Positions 31,301 to 42,059 of a stretch of DNA of 64,000 bases are shown in pieces. Under the pieces are notes generated by a model, which was not told where the DNA came from, ran no database searches, and worked only from the letters and a program-made list of their open reading frames with translations. Numbering within the stretch: position 1 is the stretch's first letter; each line of letters opens with the position of its first letter. Source of the DNA: Streptomyces sp. NBC_01723 (lineage in GTDB: Bacteria; Actinomycetota; Actinomycetes; Streptomycetales; Streptomycetaceae); NCBI RefSeq assembly GCF_036246005.1, contig NZ_CP109171.1:7738001-7802000 (forward strand), written 5' to 3'. The translations under genes and the position numbers were made by a program.

Positions 31301-34300
31301 GCGGGAAGGGGTGGAGGTCGCGAGTGTGGTGCCCTCCCTCCTGGGTGTGGTGGACCCGGCGGGGGTGCCCGGTCTGGGGCGGGTGTTGGTGGGCGGTGAA
31401 CTGTTGTCGGGTGAGGTGGCGCGGGTGTGGGCGGATGGTGGCCGGGTGTTGGTGAACACGTATGGGCCGACGGAGGCGACGGTGATGGTCACCGCCGGGC
31501 AGGTGCCGCAGGGTGGGGTGGGTGTGCCGTCGGTGGGTGGGCCGGTGGCGAATGCGCGGGTGTATGTGCTGGACCGGTTCCTGGAGCCGGTGCCGCCAGG
31601 GGTGGCGGGGGAGCTGTATGTCGCCGGTGTGCAGCTGGCCCGCGGGTATCACCAGCGTCCGGGCCTGACCGGGGAACGCTTCGTGGCCTGCCCGTTCGGT
31701 GGTGCGGGTGAGCGGATGTATCGGACTGGTGACCTGGCGCGGTGGACCGCGGACGGGCAGCTGATGTTCGTCGGCCGTGCGGATGACCAGGTCAAGGTCC
31801 GCGGCTTCCGGGTCGAGCCGGCCGAGGTCGAGGCCGCCCTGGCCGCACATCCCGGGGTGGGCCAGGCGGTGGTGGTCGCGCGTGAGGATGTGCCGGGTGA
31901 CAAGCGGCTGGTCGCCTACGTCGTGCCCGAGGGCGACGACGCGCTGGACGGTGACCTGAGGCACTTTACGGCTGAGCGGCTGCCGGAGTACATGGTGCCG
32001 TCGGCGGTGGTGGTGCTCGACGGGGTGCCGTTGTCGGTGAACGGAAAGCTGGACCGTTCCGCGCTGCCGGCGCCGGAGTATTCGACAGCCGGTGGGCGGG
32101 GTCCTGCCACGGTGGCTGAAGAGCTGGTGTGCCAGGTGTTCGCGGATGTCCTGGGTGTGGAGCGGGTGGGGGTGGAGGACAACTTCTTCGAGCTGGGTGG
32201 ACATTCGTTGTTGGCGATGCGGTTGGTGTCGCGGTTGAGGGTGGTGTTCGGGGTTGAGGTGGGTGTGCGGGAGTTGTTTGAGGCGTCGACGCCGGCGGGG
32301 TTGGCGGCGCGGATTGCGGGTGCGGATGCGGCGCGGGTGAGCCTGGTGCCGTGGGAGCGGCCCGAGCGGGTGCCGTTGTCGTTTGCGCAGCGGCGGTTGT
32401 GGTTCTTGGCGCAGTTGGAGGGGCCGAGTGCGACGTACAACATCCCGATCGCGCTGCGGCTGGAGGGTGCGCTGGATGTGGTCGCGCTGCGGGCGGCGTT
32501 CGGTGATGTGCTGGGGCGGCATGAGGTGCTGCGGACGGTGTTCCCGGTGGTGGACGGGGAGCCGTATCAGCAGGTTCTGACTGTCGCTGAGGTGGGAGAC
32601 GTGCTGCGGGTCGCGCGGGTGGCCGAGGGTGAGGTGGCGGACCTGGTGGTGGAGGAGACCGGGCACGGGTTCGACCTCGGCGTTGAGGTGCCGCTGCGGG
32701 CGCTCCTGCTGGAGACCGGCGTGGGTGTGCATGTGTTGGTGGTGGTAGTGCACCACGTTGCGGGGGACGGGTGGTCGATGGGGCCGTTGGCGCGGGACAT
32801 CTCGGTGGCGTACGCGGCACGGCGTGACGGCCGTGCGCCCGGTTGGGAGCCGTTGCCGGTGCAGTACGCGGATTACACCCTGTGGCAGCGGGAGCTGCTG
32901 GGTGATGAGGGTGATCCGGGCAGTGTGCTGGCCGGCCAGGTGGATTTCTGGCGGGACGCGCTGGCCGGGGCACCGCAGGAGCTGGCGCTGCCGGTGGATC
33001 GGCCGCGGCCGGCGGTGGCCTCGCACCGGGGCCACACGGCGTCGCTGGTGGTCCCCGCGGAGGTGCACGCGCAGCTGACGGCGCTGGCGCGGGAGCAGGG
33101 CGTGACGCTGTTCATGGTGGTGCAGGCCGCGCTGGCCGTGCTCTTGTCGAAGTTGGGTGCGGGCGAGGACATTCCCGTCGGTACGGCGGTGGCCGGCCGT
33201 ACCGACCAGGCCCTCGACGATCTGGTGGGCTTCTTCGTCAACACGCTGGTTCTGCGTACGGATGTGTCGGGAGACCCGACCTTCGGTGAGCTGCTGGGGC
33301 GGGTGCGGGAGACAAGCCTGGCGGCGCTGGAGCACCAGGAGGTGCCGTTCGAGCGGTTGGTGGAGGTGCTGGCACCGGACCGTTCTCTCGCGCGGCATCC
33401 GCTGTTCCAGGTCATGCTCACTCTCCAGAACAACGCTGAACCCAGCATTGAGCTGGGCGGTGTGCGAGCTGTGCCAGTTCCCTTCGGGCAGGTGGCGTCG
33501 CGGTTCGACATGAACCTGACCCTGAGGGAGACCACGATTGATGGGCGTCCTGGGGGGTTGCGGGGGTCGGTTACGGGGTCGGTGGATTTGTTCGATGGGG
33601 TGGGTGTGGAGGCGTTTGCTGAGCGGTTGGTGCGGGTGTTGTCGGTGGTGGCGGGGGGTGTGCGGCTTAGTGAGGTTGAGGTGTTGTCGGAGGGTGAGCG
33701 GGGGCGGGTGTTGGTTGGGTGGAATGAGTCGGGTGTGGTGGGGGTGTCGGGTGTGGTGCCGGGGTTGTTCGGGGAGCAGGTGGTACGGACTCCGGATGCG
33801 CCGGCGGTGGTGGGTGTGGGGGAGGTGTTGTCGTATGGGGAGTTGGATGAGCGGGCGTCTCGGTTGGCGGGTGTGTTGAGGGGTCGGGGTGTGGGGCCTG
33901 AGTCGGTGGTGGGGGTGTTGTTGGAGCGGTCGGTGGATGTGGTGGTGGCGTTGTTGGGGGTGTGGAAGGCGGGGGGTGCGTATGTGCCGGTTGATCCGGA
34001 GTCTCCGGCGGAGCGGGTGGCGTGGTTGTTGGAGGATGCGGGTCCGGTGTGTGTGGTGACCAGTGCGGAGTTGGCGGGTGGGTTGCCGCAGGGTCTTGCG
34101 GTGCTGGTGGATGAGGCGGTGGCGGATGGTGGGTTGGTGGAGCCGGCGAGGGTGGGTCCGGGGCATGCGGCGTATGTGATGTATACGTCGGGGTCGACGG
34201 GGCGGGCGAAGGGTGTGGTGGTGTCGCATGGGGCGTTGGCGGGTTATGTGGCGTGGTGTGTGGGGGCGTATCCGGGGGTGCGGGAGAGCAGTCTGCTGCA

Positions 34301-37300
34301 TGGGTCGGTGTCGTTTGATCTGGGAGTGACGGGGTTGTTTGCGGCGTTGGTGTCGGGTGGGTGTGTGTTCGTGTCGGGGCTGGATGAGGGTTTGCCGGGG
34401 GTGTTGGGTGGGCGTCGTCTGGGCTTTTTGAAGGTGACGCCGAGCCATTTGCCGTTGCTGGATGTGTTGGAGGGGGCGTGTGTTCCGACGGGCCAGTTGA
34501 TGGTGGGCGGCGAAGCGTTGAGCTGGGATGTGGTGCAGCGGTGGCGTGAGGCGCATCCGGGTGTGGTGGTGGTGAATCATTACGGCCCCACGGAGGGGAC
34601 GGTTGGTTCGGCGCATTACGTGATTGGTGCGGATCAGGGTGTGGGTGTGGGTTCGGTTCCGATCGGTCGGTCGTTTGCGACGACGAGGACGTTTGTGCTG
34701 GACCGGTTTCTGGAGCCGGTGGCGCCGGGTGTGGTGGGTGAGTTGTATGTGGCGGGGATGCAGTTGGCCCGCGGGTATCTGGGCCGTCCGGGGTTGACGG
34801 GGGAGCGTTTCGTGGCGTGTCCGTTTGGCGGGCTGGGTGAGCGGATGTACCGGACGGGGGATCTGGTCCGGTGGACCGCGGACGGGCAGTTGGTGTTCGT
34901 CGGGCGTGCGGATGATCAGGTGAAGCTGCGTGGCTACCGGATTGAGCCGGGTGAGGTGGAGGCCGTGCTGGCGGCGCATCCCGCGGTGGACCGGGCGGTG
35001 GTGCTGGTCCGTGAGGACGTCCCGGGGGACAGGCGTCTGGTGGCCTACGTCGTCGCGGACGGTCAGGCCGTCGGTGGTGGTGACCTGCGGGGCTTGGTGG
35101 CTGAGCGGTTGCCGCAGTACATGGTGCCCTCGGCGGTGGTGGTGTTGGACGGGATGCCGTTGACGGCGAACGGGAAGGTGGACCGGGCCGCCTTGCCGGC
35201 CCCCGAGCATGCGTCGGCCGGTGGACGGGGTCCTGCGACGGTCCTCGAGGAGCTGGTGTGTCAGGTGTTCGCAGAGGTGCTGGGTGTGGAGCGGGTGGGG
35301 GTGGAGGACAACTTCTTCGAGTTGGGCGGGCACTCCCTGCTGGCGGTGACCCTGGCGTCCCGGCTGCGTGACCGCGGCTTCGGCGTCTCCGTGCGGGTGC
35401 TGTTCGAGGCGCCGACGCCGGCGGCGCTGGCAGCTGCCGGCAGCGGTGCAGGTGTGGTGGAAGTGCCTCCGAACGGGATTCCGGAAGGGGCGGTGGTGGT
35501 CACGCCGGAGATGCTGCCGTTGGTCGAGTTGACGACGGCGCAGATCGGTCTGGTCTGCGCGTCGGTCGAGGGCGGCGCGGCGAACGTGGCGGACGTGTAT
35601 CCGCTGGCGCCGTTGCAGGAGGGCATCTTCTTCCACCACCTGATCACCGAGCCGGGTGAGGCGGATGCGTATCTGGTGCCGATGGTGCTGGGCTTTGACA
35701 GCCGTGAACGGCTGGACGGGTTCCTGGCCGCGTTGCAGCAGGTGGTGGACCGGCACGACATCTATCGCACCGGCGTGATCTGGGAAGGGCTGCCCGAACC
35801 GGTACAGGTGGTCTGGCGGCGTGCCGTCGTTCCTGTGACCGAGGTGAGGTTGTCGCCGGACGGGGATCCCGTCGATGAACTACTGGCTGTCGCCGGACGG
35901 TGGATGGATGTGGGACAGGCGCCCTTGGTGCGGGTGAACGTAGCTTCGGATCCTGGAACGGAACGGTGGCTTGGGTTGGTCCAGGTGCATCACCTGTTGC
36001 AGGATCACACGGCGTTGGACGTGGTGTTGGGTGAGGTCGGGGCGTTGATGGAGGGACGCGGGGACCAGTTGCCCGTGCCGCTGCCTTTCCGGGACTTCGT
36101 CGCCCAGGCGCGGCTGGGCGTGTCCCGCGCGGAGCATGAGGAGTACTTCGCCCAGCTGCTGGGTGACGTCACGGAACCGACGCTGCCGTTCGGCCTGGCC
36201 GACGCTCATGGTGACGGCGCCGGTGTGCGGTCGGCGCGGCTGCGGGTGGATGACGGGCTGGCAGCGCGGGTGCGCGAGGCAGCGCGCACGATCGGGGTGA
36301 GCCCGGCGACGTTGTTCCACGTGGCGTGGGCGCGAGTTCTGGCGAGCCTCGCCGGCCGGACGGACGTGGTGTTCGGGACCGTCCTGCTGGGCCGGATGCA
36401 CGCCGGCGCTGGTGCGGAGTGGGTGCCTGGCCCGTTCATGAACACGCTTCCGGTGCGGATGGACGTGGCGGCCTTGGGCGTCGTGGGTGCAGTGCGGGCG
36501 ATGCAAGCTCAGCTGGCCGGCCTGCTGGTGCACGAGCACGCCCCGCTCGCGCTTGCGCAGAAGGCAAGTGCGGCCTCGGCCTCGGCGCCGTTGTTCACCT
36601 CCTTGCTCAACTACCGCCACGGTCGTCAACGGGCCGAGCTGCCTTCTGACGAGGGTCGGCACCAGCTCAATGGCGTGGAGATGGTCTACAGCCGGGAGTC
36701 CACCAACTATCCGCTGGCCGTATCGGTGGATGACTTGGGGACGGGGTTCGCCATCACGACCGACGTAGTTGCTCCGGAAGACCCGAACCTCGTGTGCCAA
36801 TTGCTGCATACGGTCATCGACAACCTCACTGACGAAATAGCGGCCGGTCCTGACACACCGTTGCGTGCGGTGGAGGTATTGGCGCCGGCGGGTCGTGAGC
36901 GGGTGTTGGTGGAGTGGAACGACACCGATCGTGTGGTGCCCGAGGAGACGGTGGTGGGTCTGTTCGAGCGGCAGGTGGCGCGGGATCCGGGTGCGGTGGC
37001 GGTGGTGTGTGGGGAGGTGGATTTGTCGTATGGGGAGTTGGATGAGCGGGCGTCTCGGTTGGCGGGTGTGTTGAGGGGTCGGGGTGTGGGGCCTGAGTCG
37101 GTGGTGGGGGTGTTGTTGGAGCGGTCGGTTGATTTGGTGGTGGCGTTGTTGGGTGTGTGGAAGGCGGGGGGTGCGTATGTGCCGCTTGATCCGTCGTATC
37201 CGGCGGAGCGGTTGGAGTTGATGGTGGGGGATGCGGGGCCGGTGTGTGTGGTGACGGTGAGTGGTGTGGCCGGGATGCTGCCTGATGCGGTGTCGGTGCC

Positions 37301-40300
37301 GGTGTTGTGTCTGGATGATCCGGGTGTGGTGGTGGAGTTGGCGGGGGTGGATCCGGGTGTGGGTTTGGGTGTGGGTGGGTTGGGGGGTGTGGCGGCGTAT
37401 GTGATGTATACGTCGGGGTCGTTGGGGGTGCCGAAGGGTGTGGTGGTGTGTCAGCGGGATGTGGTGGGTTTGGTGGTGGATGGGTGTTGGGGTGAGGTGG
37501 TGGGGCGTCGGGTGTTGGGGTGGGCGCCGTTTGCGTTTGATGCGTCGGTGTTTGAGTTGTGGGTGACGTTGGCTGGTGGTGGGGTGGTGGTGTTGGCGCC
37601 GGTGGGTGAGGTGGATGGTGGTGTGTTGCGGTCGTTGGTGGAGGGTGGTGGGTTGGATCGGGTGCATGTGACGGCGGGGTTGTTGCGGGTGTTGGTGGAG
37701 GAGGATGCGGGTTGTTTTGCTGGGGTGGGTGAGGTGTTGACGGGTGGGGATGTGGTGCCGTCGTCTGCGGTGTCGGGGGTGTTGGGGGCTGTTCCGGAGT
37801 CTTTGGTGCGGCATTTGTATGGGCCGACGGAGGTGACGTTGTGTGCGACGCAGTGGGTGGTGGGGGATGTGGGGTTGGTGCCGGGGGTGTTGCCGATGGG
37901 GCGGCCGTTGGAGAACACGCGGGTGTATGTGCTGGACGGGTTCCTGGAGCCGGTGCCTCCGGGTGTTGTGGGTGAGTTGTATGTGGCGGGTATGGGGGTG
38001 GCGCGGGGGTATCAGGGGCGGTCTGGGCTGACGGGTGAGCGGTTCGTTGCGTGTCCGTTCGGTGTGCCGGGTGGGCGGATGTACCGGACTGGTGACCTGG
38101 TGCGGTGGAGTGCGGACGGGCAGCTGGTGTTCGTCGGGCGTGCGGATGATCAGGTGAAGGTCCGCGGCTTCCGGGTCGAGCCGGGTGAGGTGGAGGCCGT
38201 GCTGGCGGCGCATCCGGGGGTGGGTCAGGCGGTGGTGGTCGCTCGTGAGGATGCGCCGGGTGACAAGCGCCTCGTCGCCTACGTCGTGCCCGAGGACGAC
38301 GGCACCTTGAATGGTGATGTACCCAGCTTTGTGGCTGAGCGGTTGCCGGAGTACATGGTGCCCTCTGCCGTCGTGGTGCTCGATGAGCTGCCCTTGTCGG
38401 TGAACGGGAAGGTAGACCGTTCGGCGTTGCCGGCGCCTGAGTATGCGTCCGCTGGTGGGCGGGGTCCTGCGACGGTCCTCGAGGAGCTGGTGTGTGGGGT
38501 GTTCGCGGAGGTTCTGGGTGTGGAGCGGGTGGGGGTGGAGGACAACTTCTTCGAGTTGGGTGGGCATTCGTTGCTGGCGGTGTCGTTGGTGCAGCGGTTG
38601 CGTGAGCGTGGGTTCGGGGTGTCGGTGAGGGCGCTGCTGGTGGCGCCGACCCCGGCAGGCTTGGCTGCGGCCGGTGCTGGTGGCGAGGGTGTGGTGGAGG
38701 TGCCTGCGAATGGGATTCCTGAGCAGGGTGTGGAGGTGATTACGCCGGAGATGCTGCCGTTGGTGGAGCTGACGGCGGCGCAGATCGACCTGGTGTGCGC
38801 GTCGGTGGAGGGTGGGGCGGCGAACGTGGCGGATGTGTATCCGTTGGCGCCGTTGCAGGAGGGCATCTTCTTCCATCATCTGCTGGCCGGGCAGGGTGAG
38901 GCGGATGTGTATCTGGTGCCGATGGTGTTGGGCTTTGACAGTCGTGAGCGGCTGGACGGGTTCTTGGATGCGTTGCAGCGGGTGGTGGACCGGCACGACA
39001 TTTACCGGACTGGGGTGGTGTGGGAGGGGCTGCCGGAGCCGGTGCAGGTGGTTCGGAGGCGTGCGGCGGTTCCGGTCACCGAGGTGGTCCTGACCGGGGA
39101 GGGCGGTGATCCGCAGGCTGAGCTGTTGGCGGTCGCTGGGCGGTGGATGGATCTGCGGCGGGCTCCGTTGCTGCGGGTGCATGTGGCGGCTGAGCCGGGG
39201 AGGACGGGGCGGTGGCTGGGGCTGGTGCAGGTGCACCACCTGCTGCAGGACCACACCGCTGCGGAGGTGGTGCTGAGTGAGGTTGAGGCGTTCATGTCCG
39301 GCAACGGGGATGGGCTCCCAGTGCCGCTGCCGTTCCGTGACTTCGTGGCGCAGGCGCGGTTGGGGGTTTCGCGGGCGGAGCATGAGGAGTTCTTCGCTGA
39401 GCTGTTGGGTGATGTGACGGAGCCGACGCTGCCGTTCGGTCTGGCCGATGCTCGTGGGGATGGCACGGGTGTGCGGTCGGCGCGGTTGAGGGTGGATGAC
39501 GGGCTGGCGGTGCGGGTGCGGGAGCAGGCTCGCGGGCTGGGGGTGAGCCCGGCGACGTTGTTCCATGTGGCGTGGGCGCGGGCGCTCGCGGGTCTGGCCG
39601 GGCGGTCGGATGTGGTGTTCGGGACGTTGTTGCTGGGCCGGATGAACGCCGGGCGGGGTGCGGACCGGGTGCCGGGGCCGTTCATGAACACGCTTCCGGT
39701 GCGGATGGACGTCGCGGATACGGATGTGGTGGGTGCGGTGCGGGCGATGCAGGGGCAGCTGGCCGGCCTGCTGGTCCATGAGCATGCCCCACTGGCCCTG
39801 GCACAGAAGGCCAGCGGCGTCCCGGCCTCAGCCCCGCTGTTCACGTCGTTGCTCAACTACCGCCACAGTGCACGGCGCGTGCACTCGGGGGACTCGAAGT
39901 CTGACGGAACCGCCGGTCTGACGGTTCTGTCGGCAGCCGAGGACCGGACGAACTATCCGGTGACCGTCTCGGTGGATGACCTGGGGGACGGGTTCGGGCT
40001 GAAGGCCGATGTGGTGGACCCGGGGGACCCGGAGCTGGTGTGCGGATTGATCCAGACGGTGGTCGAGGCCTTGGTCGCGGCTCTGGAGGTAGCACCTGAG
40101 ACGCCTCTGTATGAGGTCGATCCACTGTCGCCGCTCGATCGAGAGCGAGTCGTCACGGACTGGAATGACACGGGTGTGGTGTTGGGGGATGTGTCGGTGT
40201 TGGGTTTGTTCGGGGAGGTGGTGGGGCGGGATCGGGGTGCGGTGGCGGTGGTGTGTGGTGATGAGCGGGTGTCGTATGGGGAGTTGGATGTGCGGTCGGA

Positions 40301-42059
40301 TCGGTTGGCGGGTGTGTTGAGGGGTCTTGGGGTGGGGCCTGAGTCGGTGGTGGGGGTGGTGTTGGAGCGGTCGGTTGATTTGGTGGTGGCGTTGTTGGCG
40401 GTGTGGAAGGTGGGGGGTGTGTATGTGCCGGTGGATGTGGAGGTGCCGGCGGAGCGGGTGGGTTGGGTGGTGGGGGATGCGGGGGCGGTGTGTGTGGTGT
40501 CGTGTCGTGGGTTGGTGGGGGGTTTGTTGGGGGGTGTGTCGGTGCCGGTGGTGTGTGTGGATGAGGTGGGGGCTGGTGCGGTGGGGGCTGATGGGGTGGG
40601 GGCTGGTGTGGTGGGTGCGGTGGGGTCGGGTGGTGCGGCGTATGTGATGTATACGTCGGGGTCGTCGGGGGTGCCGAAGGGTGTGGTGGTGTCGCATGGG
40701 GGGTTGGTTAATCGGTTGTTGTGGATGCAGGGGCGGTTTGGTCTGGGTGTTGATGATGTGGTGTTGCATAAGGCGTCGGTGGGTTTTGATGTGTCGTTGT
40801 GGGAGTTGTTGTGGCCGTTGGTGGTGGGTGCGCGGTTGGTGTTGGCGCGGCCGGGTGGGCATCGGGATCCGGTGTATTTGTCGGGGTTGATTGAGGGTGA
40901 GGGGGTGACGACGGTTCATTTTGTGCCGTCGATGTTGGGGGTGTTTGTTGAGGGGGGTGTGGTGGGTGGTTGGGGTTCTTTGCGGCGGGTGGTGTGTTCG
41001 GGTGAGGTGTTGTCGGGGGTGTTGGCGGAGCGGTTTGTGGGGTTGTGTGGTGCGGAGTTGCATAATTTGTATGGTCCGACGGAGACGTCGGTGGATTCGA
41101 CGGCGTGGGTGTGGCCGGGGTCGGGTTCGGGTGGGGTTTCTGGTGGGGGTTCGGGTTCGGGTTCGGGTTCGGGTGTGGTGGTGCCGTTGATTGGTGGTCC
41201 TATTTGGAATACGCGGGTGTTTGTGTTGGATCGGTGGTTGCGGCCGGTGGCGCCGGGTGTGGTGGGGGAGTTGTATATCGCGGGGGTGGGGTTGGCTCGG
41301 GGGTATGTGGGGCGGGCTGGGTTGACGGGGGAGCGGTTTGTGGCGTGTCCGTTTGGTGGTGTGGGTGAGCGGATGTATCGGACGGGGGATTTGGTGCGGT
41401 GGGTTGGGGGTGGGGAGTTGGCTTTTGTGGGGCGGGTGGATGGTCAGGTGAAGGTGCGGGGGGTGCGGGTTGAGCCGGGTGAGGTGGAGGGGGTGTTGGG
41501 GTCTCATGCGGGGGTGGGGCAGGTGGTGGTTGTTCCGCGTGAGGATGTGCCGGGGGATGTGCGGCTCGTCGCCTACATCGTGCCGGCGGACGAAGAGGGA
41601 ACTCGGGCGGGCGAGGACCTGACCACTGAGCTTCGGGCATTTGCCGCCGGGCGGCTTCCTGGCTCCATGGTTCCCTCCGCGTTCGTTTCCCTGCCACATT
41701 TCCCCTTGACCACGAATGGCAAGCTCGACCGTGCTGCCCTGCCCGCTCCGGAACACGGAGCCCCAGGCGGCGGCCGTGAGCCGGCCACACGGGAAGAACG
41801 CCTCTTGTGCGAGGCATTCGCGACGGTGCTCGGATTGGACCGGGTCGGGGCGGACGCCGACTTCTTCGAACTCGGCGGACACTCATTGCTCGCGACCCGC
41901 CTGGTTTCTCAGATACGGGCGGTCCTCGGGGCCGAGGTAGAAATGCGGACGCTGTTCGAGGCGCCGACGCCGGCGGCACTCGCGGTGCGACTTGGAAGTG
42001 AGCGGAAACCTGCCCGGCCGCCTCTGCGGCCCATGCGTAAGGAGGGGGAAGCCCGATGA
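18366..42059 (+). CDS. NRPS gene 1, main fragment (rest of module 3, modules 4-10)
   Basis: Continues the adenylation domain broken at 18342. The apparent start TTG 18366 is inside a conserved A-domain core and has no biological meaning. Order after the Asp half-domain: C/E-A(Y)-T, C-A(Thr)-T, C-A(Hpg)-T, C-A(X)-T, C-A(Asp)-T, C/E-A(Hpg)-T, C/E-A(Ser)-T. No epimerisation, methylation or thioesterase domain is present. The last carrier domain (Ser at 41883-41885) is followed by a short basic tail ([14 protein letters not shown]). The stop overlaps the next gene's ATG as ATGA (42056-42059), implying translational coupling. With the frame restored, gene 1 encodes roughly 10,800 residues. Codon use alternates between ordinary C/G-ending Streptomyces blocks (modules 4-5) and G/T-ending blocks (Hpg, X, Asp and Ser adenylation domains). 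Confidence 0.92.
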   Translation: MMVGGEALGWDAVQRWREAHPGVVVVNHYGPTEGTVGSAHYVIGADQSVGVGSVPIGRSFATTRTFVLDRFLEPVAPGVVGELYVAGMQLARGYLGRPGLTGERFVACPFGGPGERMYRTGDLVRWTADGQLVFVGRADDQVKLRGYRIEPGEVEAVLAAHPAVGRAVVLVREDVPGDRRLVAYVVADGQAVGGGDLRGLVAERLPQYMVPSAVVVLDGMPLTANGKVDRAALPAPEHASAGGRGPATVLEELVCGVFAEVLGVERVGVEDNFFELGGHSLLAVTLASRLRERGLGVSVRALLMAPTPAGLAAAAGTGGGGAVDVPLNGIPGEGAEVITPEMLPLVELTPAQIGLVCASVEGGAANVADVYPLAPVQEGIFFHHLITDSGDADPYLLSLALGFDSRERLDGFLAALQQVVDRHDIYRTGVIWEGLPEPVQVVWRRAAVPVREVVLPGNGDAAAELLEVAGRWMDVRRAPLLRVVVAADPATGRWLAVVQVHHLLRDHTALEVVLSEVVALLDGRGHELPVPLPFRDFVAQARLGMSRAEHEAHFAELLGGVTEPTLPFGLADAHGDGSDVQRVRMAVDDLLARRVREGARALGVSPATLFHVAWARVLASLAGRTDVVFGTVLLGRMNAGAGAERIPGPFMNTLPVRMDVADLDALGAVRAMQEQLAGLLVHEHAPLALAQVASGVPASVPLFTTLFNYRHGNRVPGDDTHAGGMAGMTVLSTEDRTNYPLVVSVDDSGTGFVLTAGTAAPGDPELVCASLHTALESLITGLEEAPSTPLPAVEVLAPRDRSRVLERWNDTTKTLPDVTVVDLFERQVARTPDAPAVICGEEEIGYAHLDDRASRLARVLVDRGVGPESVVAVAMDRSIDLVVALLAVLKAGGAYLPVDLAYPEQRVAFLLADARPVCVIARASWREEGAAGLGLPMLTVDGHGIGDRIGNGPDPAEDTEAGAGGGERPLLLPAHPMYVMYTSGSTGTPKGVTVTHAAVVNHVLARVAEFGWDRTDRLMLTAPMGFDPSVWQTFCPLVIGASLVIAPTGSTADPAHLVELVRRHDVTVLHLIASALAGVLEEPTVSGLSSLRQLASGGEAVPGALRDRAFALFPHVDLVQGYGPAETCIAVTWHRCSSEEETVPPIGGPVANTRLYVLDRYLRPVPPGVAGELYVAGLPLARGYHHRPGLTGERFVACPYGGAGERMYRTGDLVRWRADGVLVFMGRADDQVKIRGFRIEPGEVEAVLVAHPGVVQAAVMAREDVPGDRRLVAYVVVEGSEVAEGLGSRLRGWVAGRLPEFMVPSAVVVLSGGLPLSVNGKVDRGALPVPEYGVGGVGAAGGGRGGVSVLEELVCGVFAEVLGVERVGVQQDFFALGGHSLLAMRLVSRVRVVLGVELGVRQLFEASTPARLAARIAGAGAARVSLTPWERPERVPLSFAQRRLWFLAQMEGPSPTYNMPTALRLSGQVDVSALRSALGDVLARHEVLRTVFPAHDDEPYQRVLDLAEVGNVLRVAQATDEERAAELVAAEIGHGFDLALEIPVRALLVNTGPASSVLVVVFHHIAGDGWSMGPLARDISTAYAARCEGRAPGWEPLPVQYADYTLWQRDLLGEEDDPDSLLASQVGHWRQALAGAPQELNLPTDRPRPTEASYRGHTMPLDIPAEAHAELASLARRRGVTLFMVVQAGLAVLLSRLGAGEDIPIGTAVAGRTDQALDGLVGFFVNTLVLRTDLHGEPTFAEVLDRVRERDLQALENQDLPFERLVELMAPPRSMARHPLFQVMLTFQNNDPAILDLPGVRAEAYTGRPLPAKFDLDVTLTEVFEDGRPMGLRGSVVGAADLFDAESVTAFGHRLNRLLTTVAADPDVRLHEIDVLSEDERSLLLQEQEQERERERESDAGVPVAAHVTLPGLFEEQAARTPEAVALVSGDQRMTYGELNEQANRLARVLTRRGVGPESVVAVLMDRSAELVVALLAVLKAGGAYLPVDPAYPRDRIAYVLEDAEPVCVLTTGTLLDVLPAGLVVPALVLDDLDATAALATESSADLRGAADRPGTKTAEEHPAYVIYTSGSTGAPKGVLVTHHNVATLFGALRRRFGFGADDVWSWFHSFAFDFSVWEIWGALLHGGRLVVVPYHVSRSPDAFLRLLAEERVTVLSQTPSAFYELMRAEESGPATADWSSLRWVVFGGEALDVERLDSWWTRHRSDEPTLVNMYGITETTVHVTVEVVKPPAGAGAGVGAGAGAGAGASRGSAVGRAIPGLRVFVLDRHLKLLPPGATGELYVAGGQLARGYAGREGLTAERFVACPYGMPGERMYRTGDLGRWTADGRLMHMGRADDQVKIRGFRIEPGEVEAVLVAHPGVVQAAVMAREDVPGDRRLVAYVVVEGSEVAEGLGSRLRGWVAGRLPEFMVPSAVVVLDGLPLSVNGKVDRRALPVPEYGVGGVGGAGGGRGGVSVLEELVCGVFAEVLGVERVGVEDNFFELGGHSLLAMRLVSRVRVVLGVELGVRALFEASTPAGLSVRIAGAGGARVGLVRWERPERVPLSFAQRRLWFLAQMEGPSPTYNMPVILRLSGQLDTEALEAALGDVIARHEVLRTVFPAHDDEPYQQVLDVDGVGRILRTTEVTSEGDTAALVAAEIGRGFDLASEIPLRALLIRGGTDAHRLVVVIHHVAGDGWSTDLLARDLSAAYAARRQDQEPEWLPLPVQYADYTLWQRELLGDKDDPESLEATQIAYWHEALQGAPEELRLPTDRPRPTVPSHRGHAITFHLPAAVHQELTSLAREQGVTSFMVVQAALAVLLSRLGAGEDIPIGTAVAGRTDQALDGLVGFFVNTLVLRTDLTGNPSFTDVLARVREHDLAALDHQDVPFERLVEVLAPTRVRARHPLFQVMLTVEQANEAALELPGIQTEAQLPEGKPAKFDLSVTVTETRDDDDRPAGLSCSLTVAADMFDRTTAATIGQRFARVLAGVVAKPQARVRQIDILTDAERRQILGGWNTTAEPQTVSGLFERQVVRDPGAVAVEQGGVGVSYGELNARANRLARVLVGEGVGAECVVAVSLERSVDLVVALLAVWKAGGAYVPVDPGWPAGRVGVVLRDCGVRVAVADVGSGGGVFGGVAGECGVRVVGVGAGVGLDGGDLGVGGLGGVAAYVMYTSGSLGVPKGVVVCQRDVVGLVVDGCWGEVVGRRVLGWAPFAFDASVFELWVTLAGGGVVVLAPVGEVDGGVLRSLVGGGGLDRVHVTAGLLRVLVEEDAGCFAGVGEVLTGGDVVPSSVVSGVLGAVPGVVVRHLYGPTEVTLCATQWVVGDVGLVPGVLPMGRPLENTRVYVLDDGLSPVPAGVVGELYVAGMGVARGYQGRSGLTGERFVACPFGVPGGRMYRTGDLVRWTVDGQLVFVGRADDQVKVRGFRVEPGEVEGVLAAHPGVGQAVVVAREDVPGDKRLVAYVVPEGAGEGEGARPDEVSDEDSGMGGVDGRLSAELRGFVGEELPEYMVPAVVVELTRLPLTVNGKVDRAALPAPEYAVAGGGREATTEEERILCEIFADVLGLDTVGPDDDFFELGGHSLLVTRLVSRIRSRLGVEAGIWLLFEVPTPARLALRIAEAAPARVSLVPWERPERVPLSFAQRRLWFLAQLEGPSATYNMPVALRLEGALDVAALRAALGDVLGRHEVLRTVFPVVDGEPYQEVLVPSAVGGVLRVVRAGEGEVAGLVVEETGRGFDLGVEVPLRALLVEVGVDVHVLVVVVHHVAGDGWSMGPLARDISVAYAARRDGRVPGWEPLPVQYADYTLWQRELLGDEGDPGSVLAGQVDFWRDALAGAPQELVLPVDRPRSAVASHRGHTVSVVVPAEVHAQLTALAREQGVTLFMLVQAALAVLLSKLGAGEDIPVGTAVAGRTDQALDDLVGFFVNTLVLRTDVSGDPTFGELLGRVRETSLAALEHQEVPFERLVEVLAPDRSLARHPLFQVMLTLQSVDGAGLELPGVSVTPVGVQLAAAKFDLDVSLGEVVDGEGRPGGLRGSVTGSVDLFDAGTVERIGRWLVRVLSVVVEDPQVRVGRVEVLSEVERYEVVAGWNAAVEPVPEVTWVELFAERVVRDPGAVAVVCGGESLTYGELDERSGRLAGVLAGVGVGSESVVGVVLGRSVDVVVALLGVWKAGGAYVFVDPSYPVERVGVVLAEAGPVCVVTDRALSGGLPDGLGVPVVCLDDPGMAFAAVARPLLGGRDVAAYVMFTSGSSGVPKGVVVSQGAVVGLVAALGPVLGAGPGVGVLQFASFGFDGSVLDVAVVLASGGRLVVASEAERADVGLLADLVVREGVEVASVVPSLLGVVDPAGVPGLGRVLVGGELLSGEVARVWADGGRVLVNTYGPTEATVMVTAGQVPQGGVGVPSVGGPVANARVYVLDRFLEPVPPGVAGELYVAGVQLARGYHQRPGLTGERFVACPFGGAGERMYRTGDLARWTADGQLMFVGRADDQVKVRGFRVEPAEVEAALAAHPGVGQAVVVAREDVPGDKRLVAYVVPEGDDALDGDLRHFTAERLPEYMVPSAVVVLDGVPLSVNGKLDRSALPAPEYSTAGGRGPATVAEELVCQVFADVLGVERVGVEDNFFELGGHSLLAMRLVSRLRVVFGVEVGVRELFEASTPAGLAARIAGADAARVSLVPWERPERVPLSFAQRRLWFLAQLEGPSATYNIPIALRLEGALDVVALRAAFGDVLGRHEVLRTVFPVVDGEPYQQVLTVAEVGDVLRVARVAEGEVADLVVEETGHGFDLGVEVPLRALLLETGVGVHVLVVVVHHVAGDGWSMGPLARDISVAYAARRDGRAPGWEPLPVQYADYTLWQRELLGDEGDPGSVLAGQVDFWRDALAGAPQELALPVDRPRPAVASHRGHTASLVVPAEVHAQLTALAREQGVTLFMVVQAALAVLLSKLGAGEDIPVGTAVAGRTDQALDDLVGFFVNTLVLRTDVSGDPTFGELLGRVRETSLAALEHQEVPFERLVEVLAPDRSLARHPLFQVMLTLQNNAEPSIELGGVRAVPVPFGQVASRFDMNLTLRETTIDGRPGGLRGSVTGSVDLFDGVGVEAFAERLVRVLSVVAGGVRLSEVEVLSEGERGRVLVGWNESGVVGVSGVVPGLFGEQVVRTPDAPAVVGVGEVLSYGELDERASRLAGVLRGRGVGPESVVGVLLERSVDVVVALLGVWKAGGAYVPVDPESPAERVAWLLEDAGPVCVVTSAELAGGLPQGLAVLVDEAVADGGLVEPARVGPGHAAYVMYTSGSTGRAKGVVVSHGALAGYVAWCVGAYPGVRESSLLHGSVSFDLGVTGLFAALVSGGCVFVSGLDEGLPGVLGGRRLGFLKVTPSHLPLLDVLEGACVPTGQLMVGGEALSWDVVQRWREAHPGVVVVNHYGPTEGTVGSAHYVIGADQGVGVGSVPIGRSFATTRTFVLDRFLEPVAPGVVGELYVAGMQLARGYLGRPGLTGERFVACPFGGLGERMYRTGDLVRWTADGQLVFVGRADDQVKLRGYRIEPGEVEAVLAAHPAVDRAVVLVREDVPGDRRLVAYVVADGQAVGGGDLRGLVAERLPQYMVPSAVVVLDGMPLTANGKVDRAALPAPEHASAGGRGPATVLEELVCQVFAEVLGVERVGVEDNFFELGGHSLLAVTLASRLRDRGFGVSVRVLFEAPTPAALAAAGSGAGVVEVPPNGIPEGAVVVTPEMLPLVELTTAQIGLVCASVEGGAANVADVYPLAPLQEGIFFHHLITEPGEADAYLVPMVLGFDSRERLDGFLAALQQVVDRHDIYRTGVIWEGLPEPVQVVWRRAVVPVTEVRLSPDGDPVDELLAVAGRWMDVGQAPLVRVNVASDPGTERWLGLVQVHHLLQDHTALDVVLGEVGALMEGRGDQLPVPLPFRDFVAQARLGVSRAEHEEYFAQLLGDVTEPTLPFGLADAHGDGAGVRSARLRVDDGLAARVREAARTIGVSPATLFHVAWARVLASLAGRTDVVFGTVLLGRMHAGAGAEWVPGPFMNTLPVRMDVAALGVVGAVRAMQAQLAGLLVHEHAPLALAQKASAASASAPLFTSLLNYRHGRQRAELPSDEGRHQLNGVEMVYSRESTNYPLAVSVDDLGTGFAITTDVVAPEDPNLVCQLLHTVIDNLTDEIAAGPDTPLRAVEVLAPAGRERVLVEWNDTDRVVPEETVVGLFERQVARDPGAVAVVCGEVDLSYGELDERASRLAGVLRGRGVGPESVVGVLLERSVDLVVALLGVWKAGGAYVPLDPSYPAERLELMVGDAGPVCVVTVSGVAGMLPDAVSVPVLCLDDPGVVVELAGVDPGVGLGVGGLGGVAAYVMYTSGSLGVPKGVVVCQRDVVGLVVDGCWGEVVGRRVLGWAPFAFDASVFELWVTLAGGGVVVLAPVGEVDGGVLRSLVEGGGLDRVHVTAGLLRVLVEEDAGCFAGVGEVLTGGDVVPSSAVSGVLGAVPESLVRHLYGPTEVTLCATQWVVGDVGLVPGVLPMGRPLENTRVYVLDGFLEPVPPGVVGELYVAGMGVARGYQGRSGLTGERFVACPFGVPGGRMYRTGDLVRWSADGQLVFVGRADDQVKVRGFRVEPGEVEAVLAAHPGVGQAVVVAREDAPGDKRLVAYVVPEDDGTLNGDVPSFVAERLPEYMVPSAVVVLDELPLSVNGKVDRSALPAPEYASAGGRGPATVLEELVCGVFAEVLGVERVGVEDNFFELGGHSLLAVSLVQRLRERGFGVSVRALLVAPTPAGLAAAGAGGEGVVEVPANGIPEQGVEVITPEMLPLVELTAAQIDLVCASVEGGAANVADVYPLAPLQEGIFFHHLLAGQGEADVYLVPMVLGFDSRERLDGFLDALQRVVDRHDIYRTGVVWEGLPEPVQVVRRRAAVPVTEVVLTGEGGDPQAELLAVAGRWMDLRRAPLLRVHVAAEPGRTGRWLGLVQVHHLLQDHTAAEVVLSEVEAFMSGNGDGLPVPLPFRDFVAQARLGVSRAEHEEFFAELLGDVTEPTLPFGLADARGDGTGVRSARLRVDDGLAVRVREQARGLGVSPATLFHVAWARALAGLAGRSDVVFGTLLLGRMNAGRGADRVPGPFMNTLPVRMDVADTDVVGAVRAMQGQLAGLLVHEHAPLALAQKASGVPASAPLFTSLLNYRHSARRVHSGDSKSDGTAGLTVLSAAEDRTNYPVTVSVDDLGDGFGLKADVVDPGDPELVCGLIQTVVEALVAALEVAPETPLYEVDPLSPLDRERVVTDWNDTGVVLGDVSVLGLFGEVVGRDRGAVAVVCGDERVSYGELDVRSDRLAGVLRGLGVGPESVVGVVLERSVDLVVALLAVWKVGGVYVPVDVEVPAERVGWVVGDAGAVCVVSCRGLVGGLLGGVSVPVVCVDEVGAGAVGADGVGAGVVGAVGSGGAAYVMYTSGSSGVPKGVVVSHGGLVNRLLWMQGRFGLGVDDVVLHKASVGFDVSLWELLWPLVVGARLVLARPGGHRDPVYLSGLIEGEGVTTVHFVPSMLGVFVEGGVVGGWGSLRRVVCSGEVLSGVLAERFVGLCGAELHNLYGPTETSVDSTAWVWPGSGSGGVSGGGSGSGSGSGVVVPLIGGPIWNTRVFVLDRWLRPVAPGVVGELYIAGVGLARGYVGRAGLTGERFVACPFGGVGERMYRTGDLVRWVGGGELAFVGRVDGQVKVRGVRVEPGEVEGVLGSHAGVGQVVVVPREDVPGDVRLVAYIVPADEEGTRAGEDLTTELRAFAAGRLPGSMVPSAFVSLPHFPLTTNGKLDRAALPAPEHGAPGGGREPATREERLLCEAFATVLGLDRVGADADFFELGGHSLLATRLVSQIRAVLGAEVEMRTLFEAPTPAALAVRLGSERKPARPPLRPMRKEGEAR
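19308..22620 (+). other. NRPS module 4: C/E-A(Y)-T
   Basis: Dual C/E with HHLI at 19512 and HHLLRDH at 19866-19886. A3 core [12 protein letters not shown] near 21305; NGK 22320; carrier Ser 22503-22505. Pocket code reads DPWHAGGIAK, from GFDPSVW, VLHLIAS, LASGGE and [11 protein letters not shown] know no match; the D-P-x-H-x-G pattern recalls Dpg (DPYHGGTLCK), but no Dpg genes are here. Codons are C/G-ending, unlike neighbouring A domains. A standard C domain follows, so L is predicted. Confidence 0.7.
22621..25950 (+). other. NRPS module 5: C-A(Thr)-T
   Basis: Standard C domain with HHIAGDG at 23052-23072. A3 core [12 protein letters not shown] near 24570; NGK 25644; carrier Ser 25827-25829. 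Pocket code DFWSVGMVHK fits threonine (DFWNIGMVHK). An Ala-Gly loop coded by GGGTGC repeats (25064-25090) follows the A5 region. The next C domain is standard: L-Thr or L-allo-Thr. Its side-chain hydroxyl could close a depsipeptide ring, which is inference. Confidence 0.8.
25064..25090 (+). repeat. (GGGTGC)n repeat, five GGG tracts
   Basis: Five GGG tracts at six-base period, encoding an Ala-Gly loop in the Thr adenylation domain of module 5, at the same structural place as the Gly-Ser loop of the Ser domains. Confidence 0.75.
25951..29175 (+). other. NRPS module 6: C-A(Hpg)-T
   Basis: Standard C domain with HHVAGDG at 26376. A3 core [12 protein letters not shown] near 27825, Leu replacing the usual Thr. 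NGK 28890; carrier Ser 29058-29060. Pocket code DAFHLGLLCK is the classic hydroxyphenylglycine code. The N-terminal half of the A domain ([14 protein letters not shown]) is shared with module 16 only. The next C domain is standard: L-Hpg. Confidence 0.85.
29176..32330 (+). other. NRPS module 7: C-A(X)-T
   Basis: Standard C domain with HHVAGDG at 29604. NGK 32040; carrier Ser 32205-32207. Pocket code DGLSLGTVMK, as in modules 2 and 13. The next C domain is standard, so this X should be L, unlike X2. About 30,600-33,400 is repeated almost exactly at 49,945-52,780. Confidence 0.78.
32331..35440 (+). other. NRPS module 8: C-A(Asp)-T
   Basis: Standard C domain with HHVAGDG at 32751. A3 core [12 protein letters not shown] near 34182; NGK 35169; carrier Ser 35334-35336. 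Pocket code DLTKMGHVGK: aspartate. A dual C/E domain follows: D-Asp. The intact sequence at 34450-34510 shows how the broken module 3 should read. Confidence 0.8.
35441..38680 (+). other. NRPS module 9: C/E-A(Hpg)-T
   Basis: Dual C/E with HHLI at 35634 and HHLLQDH at 35988. NGK 38403; carrier Ser 38568-38570. Pocket code DAFHLGLLCK: Hpg. The N-terminal half differs from module 6 and matches module 11 ([14 protein letters not shown]). A dual C/E domain follows: D-Hpg. Confidence 0.83.
38693..39845 (+). repeat. 1.15-kb dual C/E repeat, copy 1
   Basis: Almost identical to 45196-46348 at an offset of 6,503 bp. It covers the interdomain linker and most of the dual C/E domain of module 10. Module 13 shares the first part, about 48,448-48,860, then diverges. 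Confidence 0.75.
40161..41574 (+). repeat. 1.4-kb Ser adenylation repeat, copy 2
   Basis: Partner of 11074-12487. Differences seen include AGGV to ADGV and DGW to DRW. The flanks on both sides are unrelated at base level, so the unit exchanged is the A-domain body without its carrier domain. Confidence 0.85.
41147..41173 (+). repeat. (GGGTTC)4-GGG G-quadruplex-type repeat, copy 2
   Basis: Same motif as 12060-12086, inside the duplicated Ser adenylation domain of module 10. Confidence 0.8.

Larger units (their letters stand above)
38681..42059 (+). other. NRPS module 10: C/E-A(Ser)-T
   Basis: Dual C/E with HHLL at 38874 and HHLLQDH at 39234. NGK (NGKLD) 41715; carrier Ser 41883-41885. Pocket code DVWHVSLVDK: Ser. 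The A domain is a near-exact copy of module 1 (offset 29,087 bp), but its C-terminal subdomain and carrier domain differ. The next C domain, on the second protein, is standard: L-Ser. Confidence 0.83.

Noticed and set aside
23322..35756. A 12.4-kb open frame on the minus strand, and similar ones at 10693-16812, 35880-39785, 50041-55131 and 56890-61953
   Set aside because: They lie opposite NRPS modules and encode His/Arg/Pro/Gln-rich low-complexity sequence. The C-poor coding strand removes stop codons from the complement, so these are by-products of composition.
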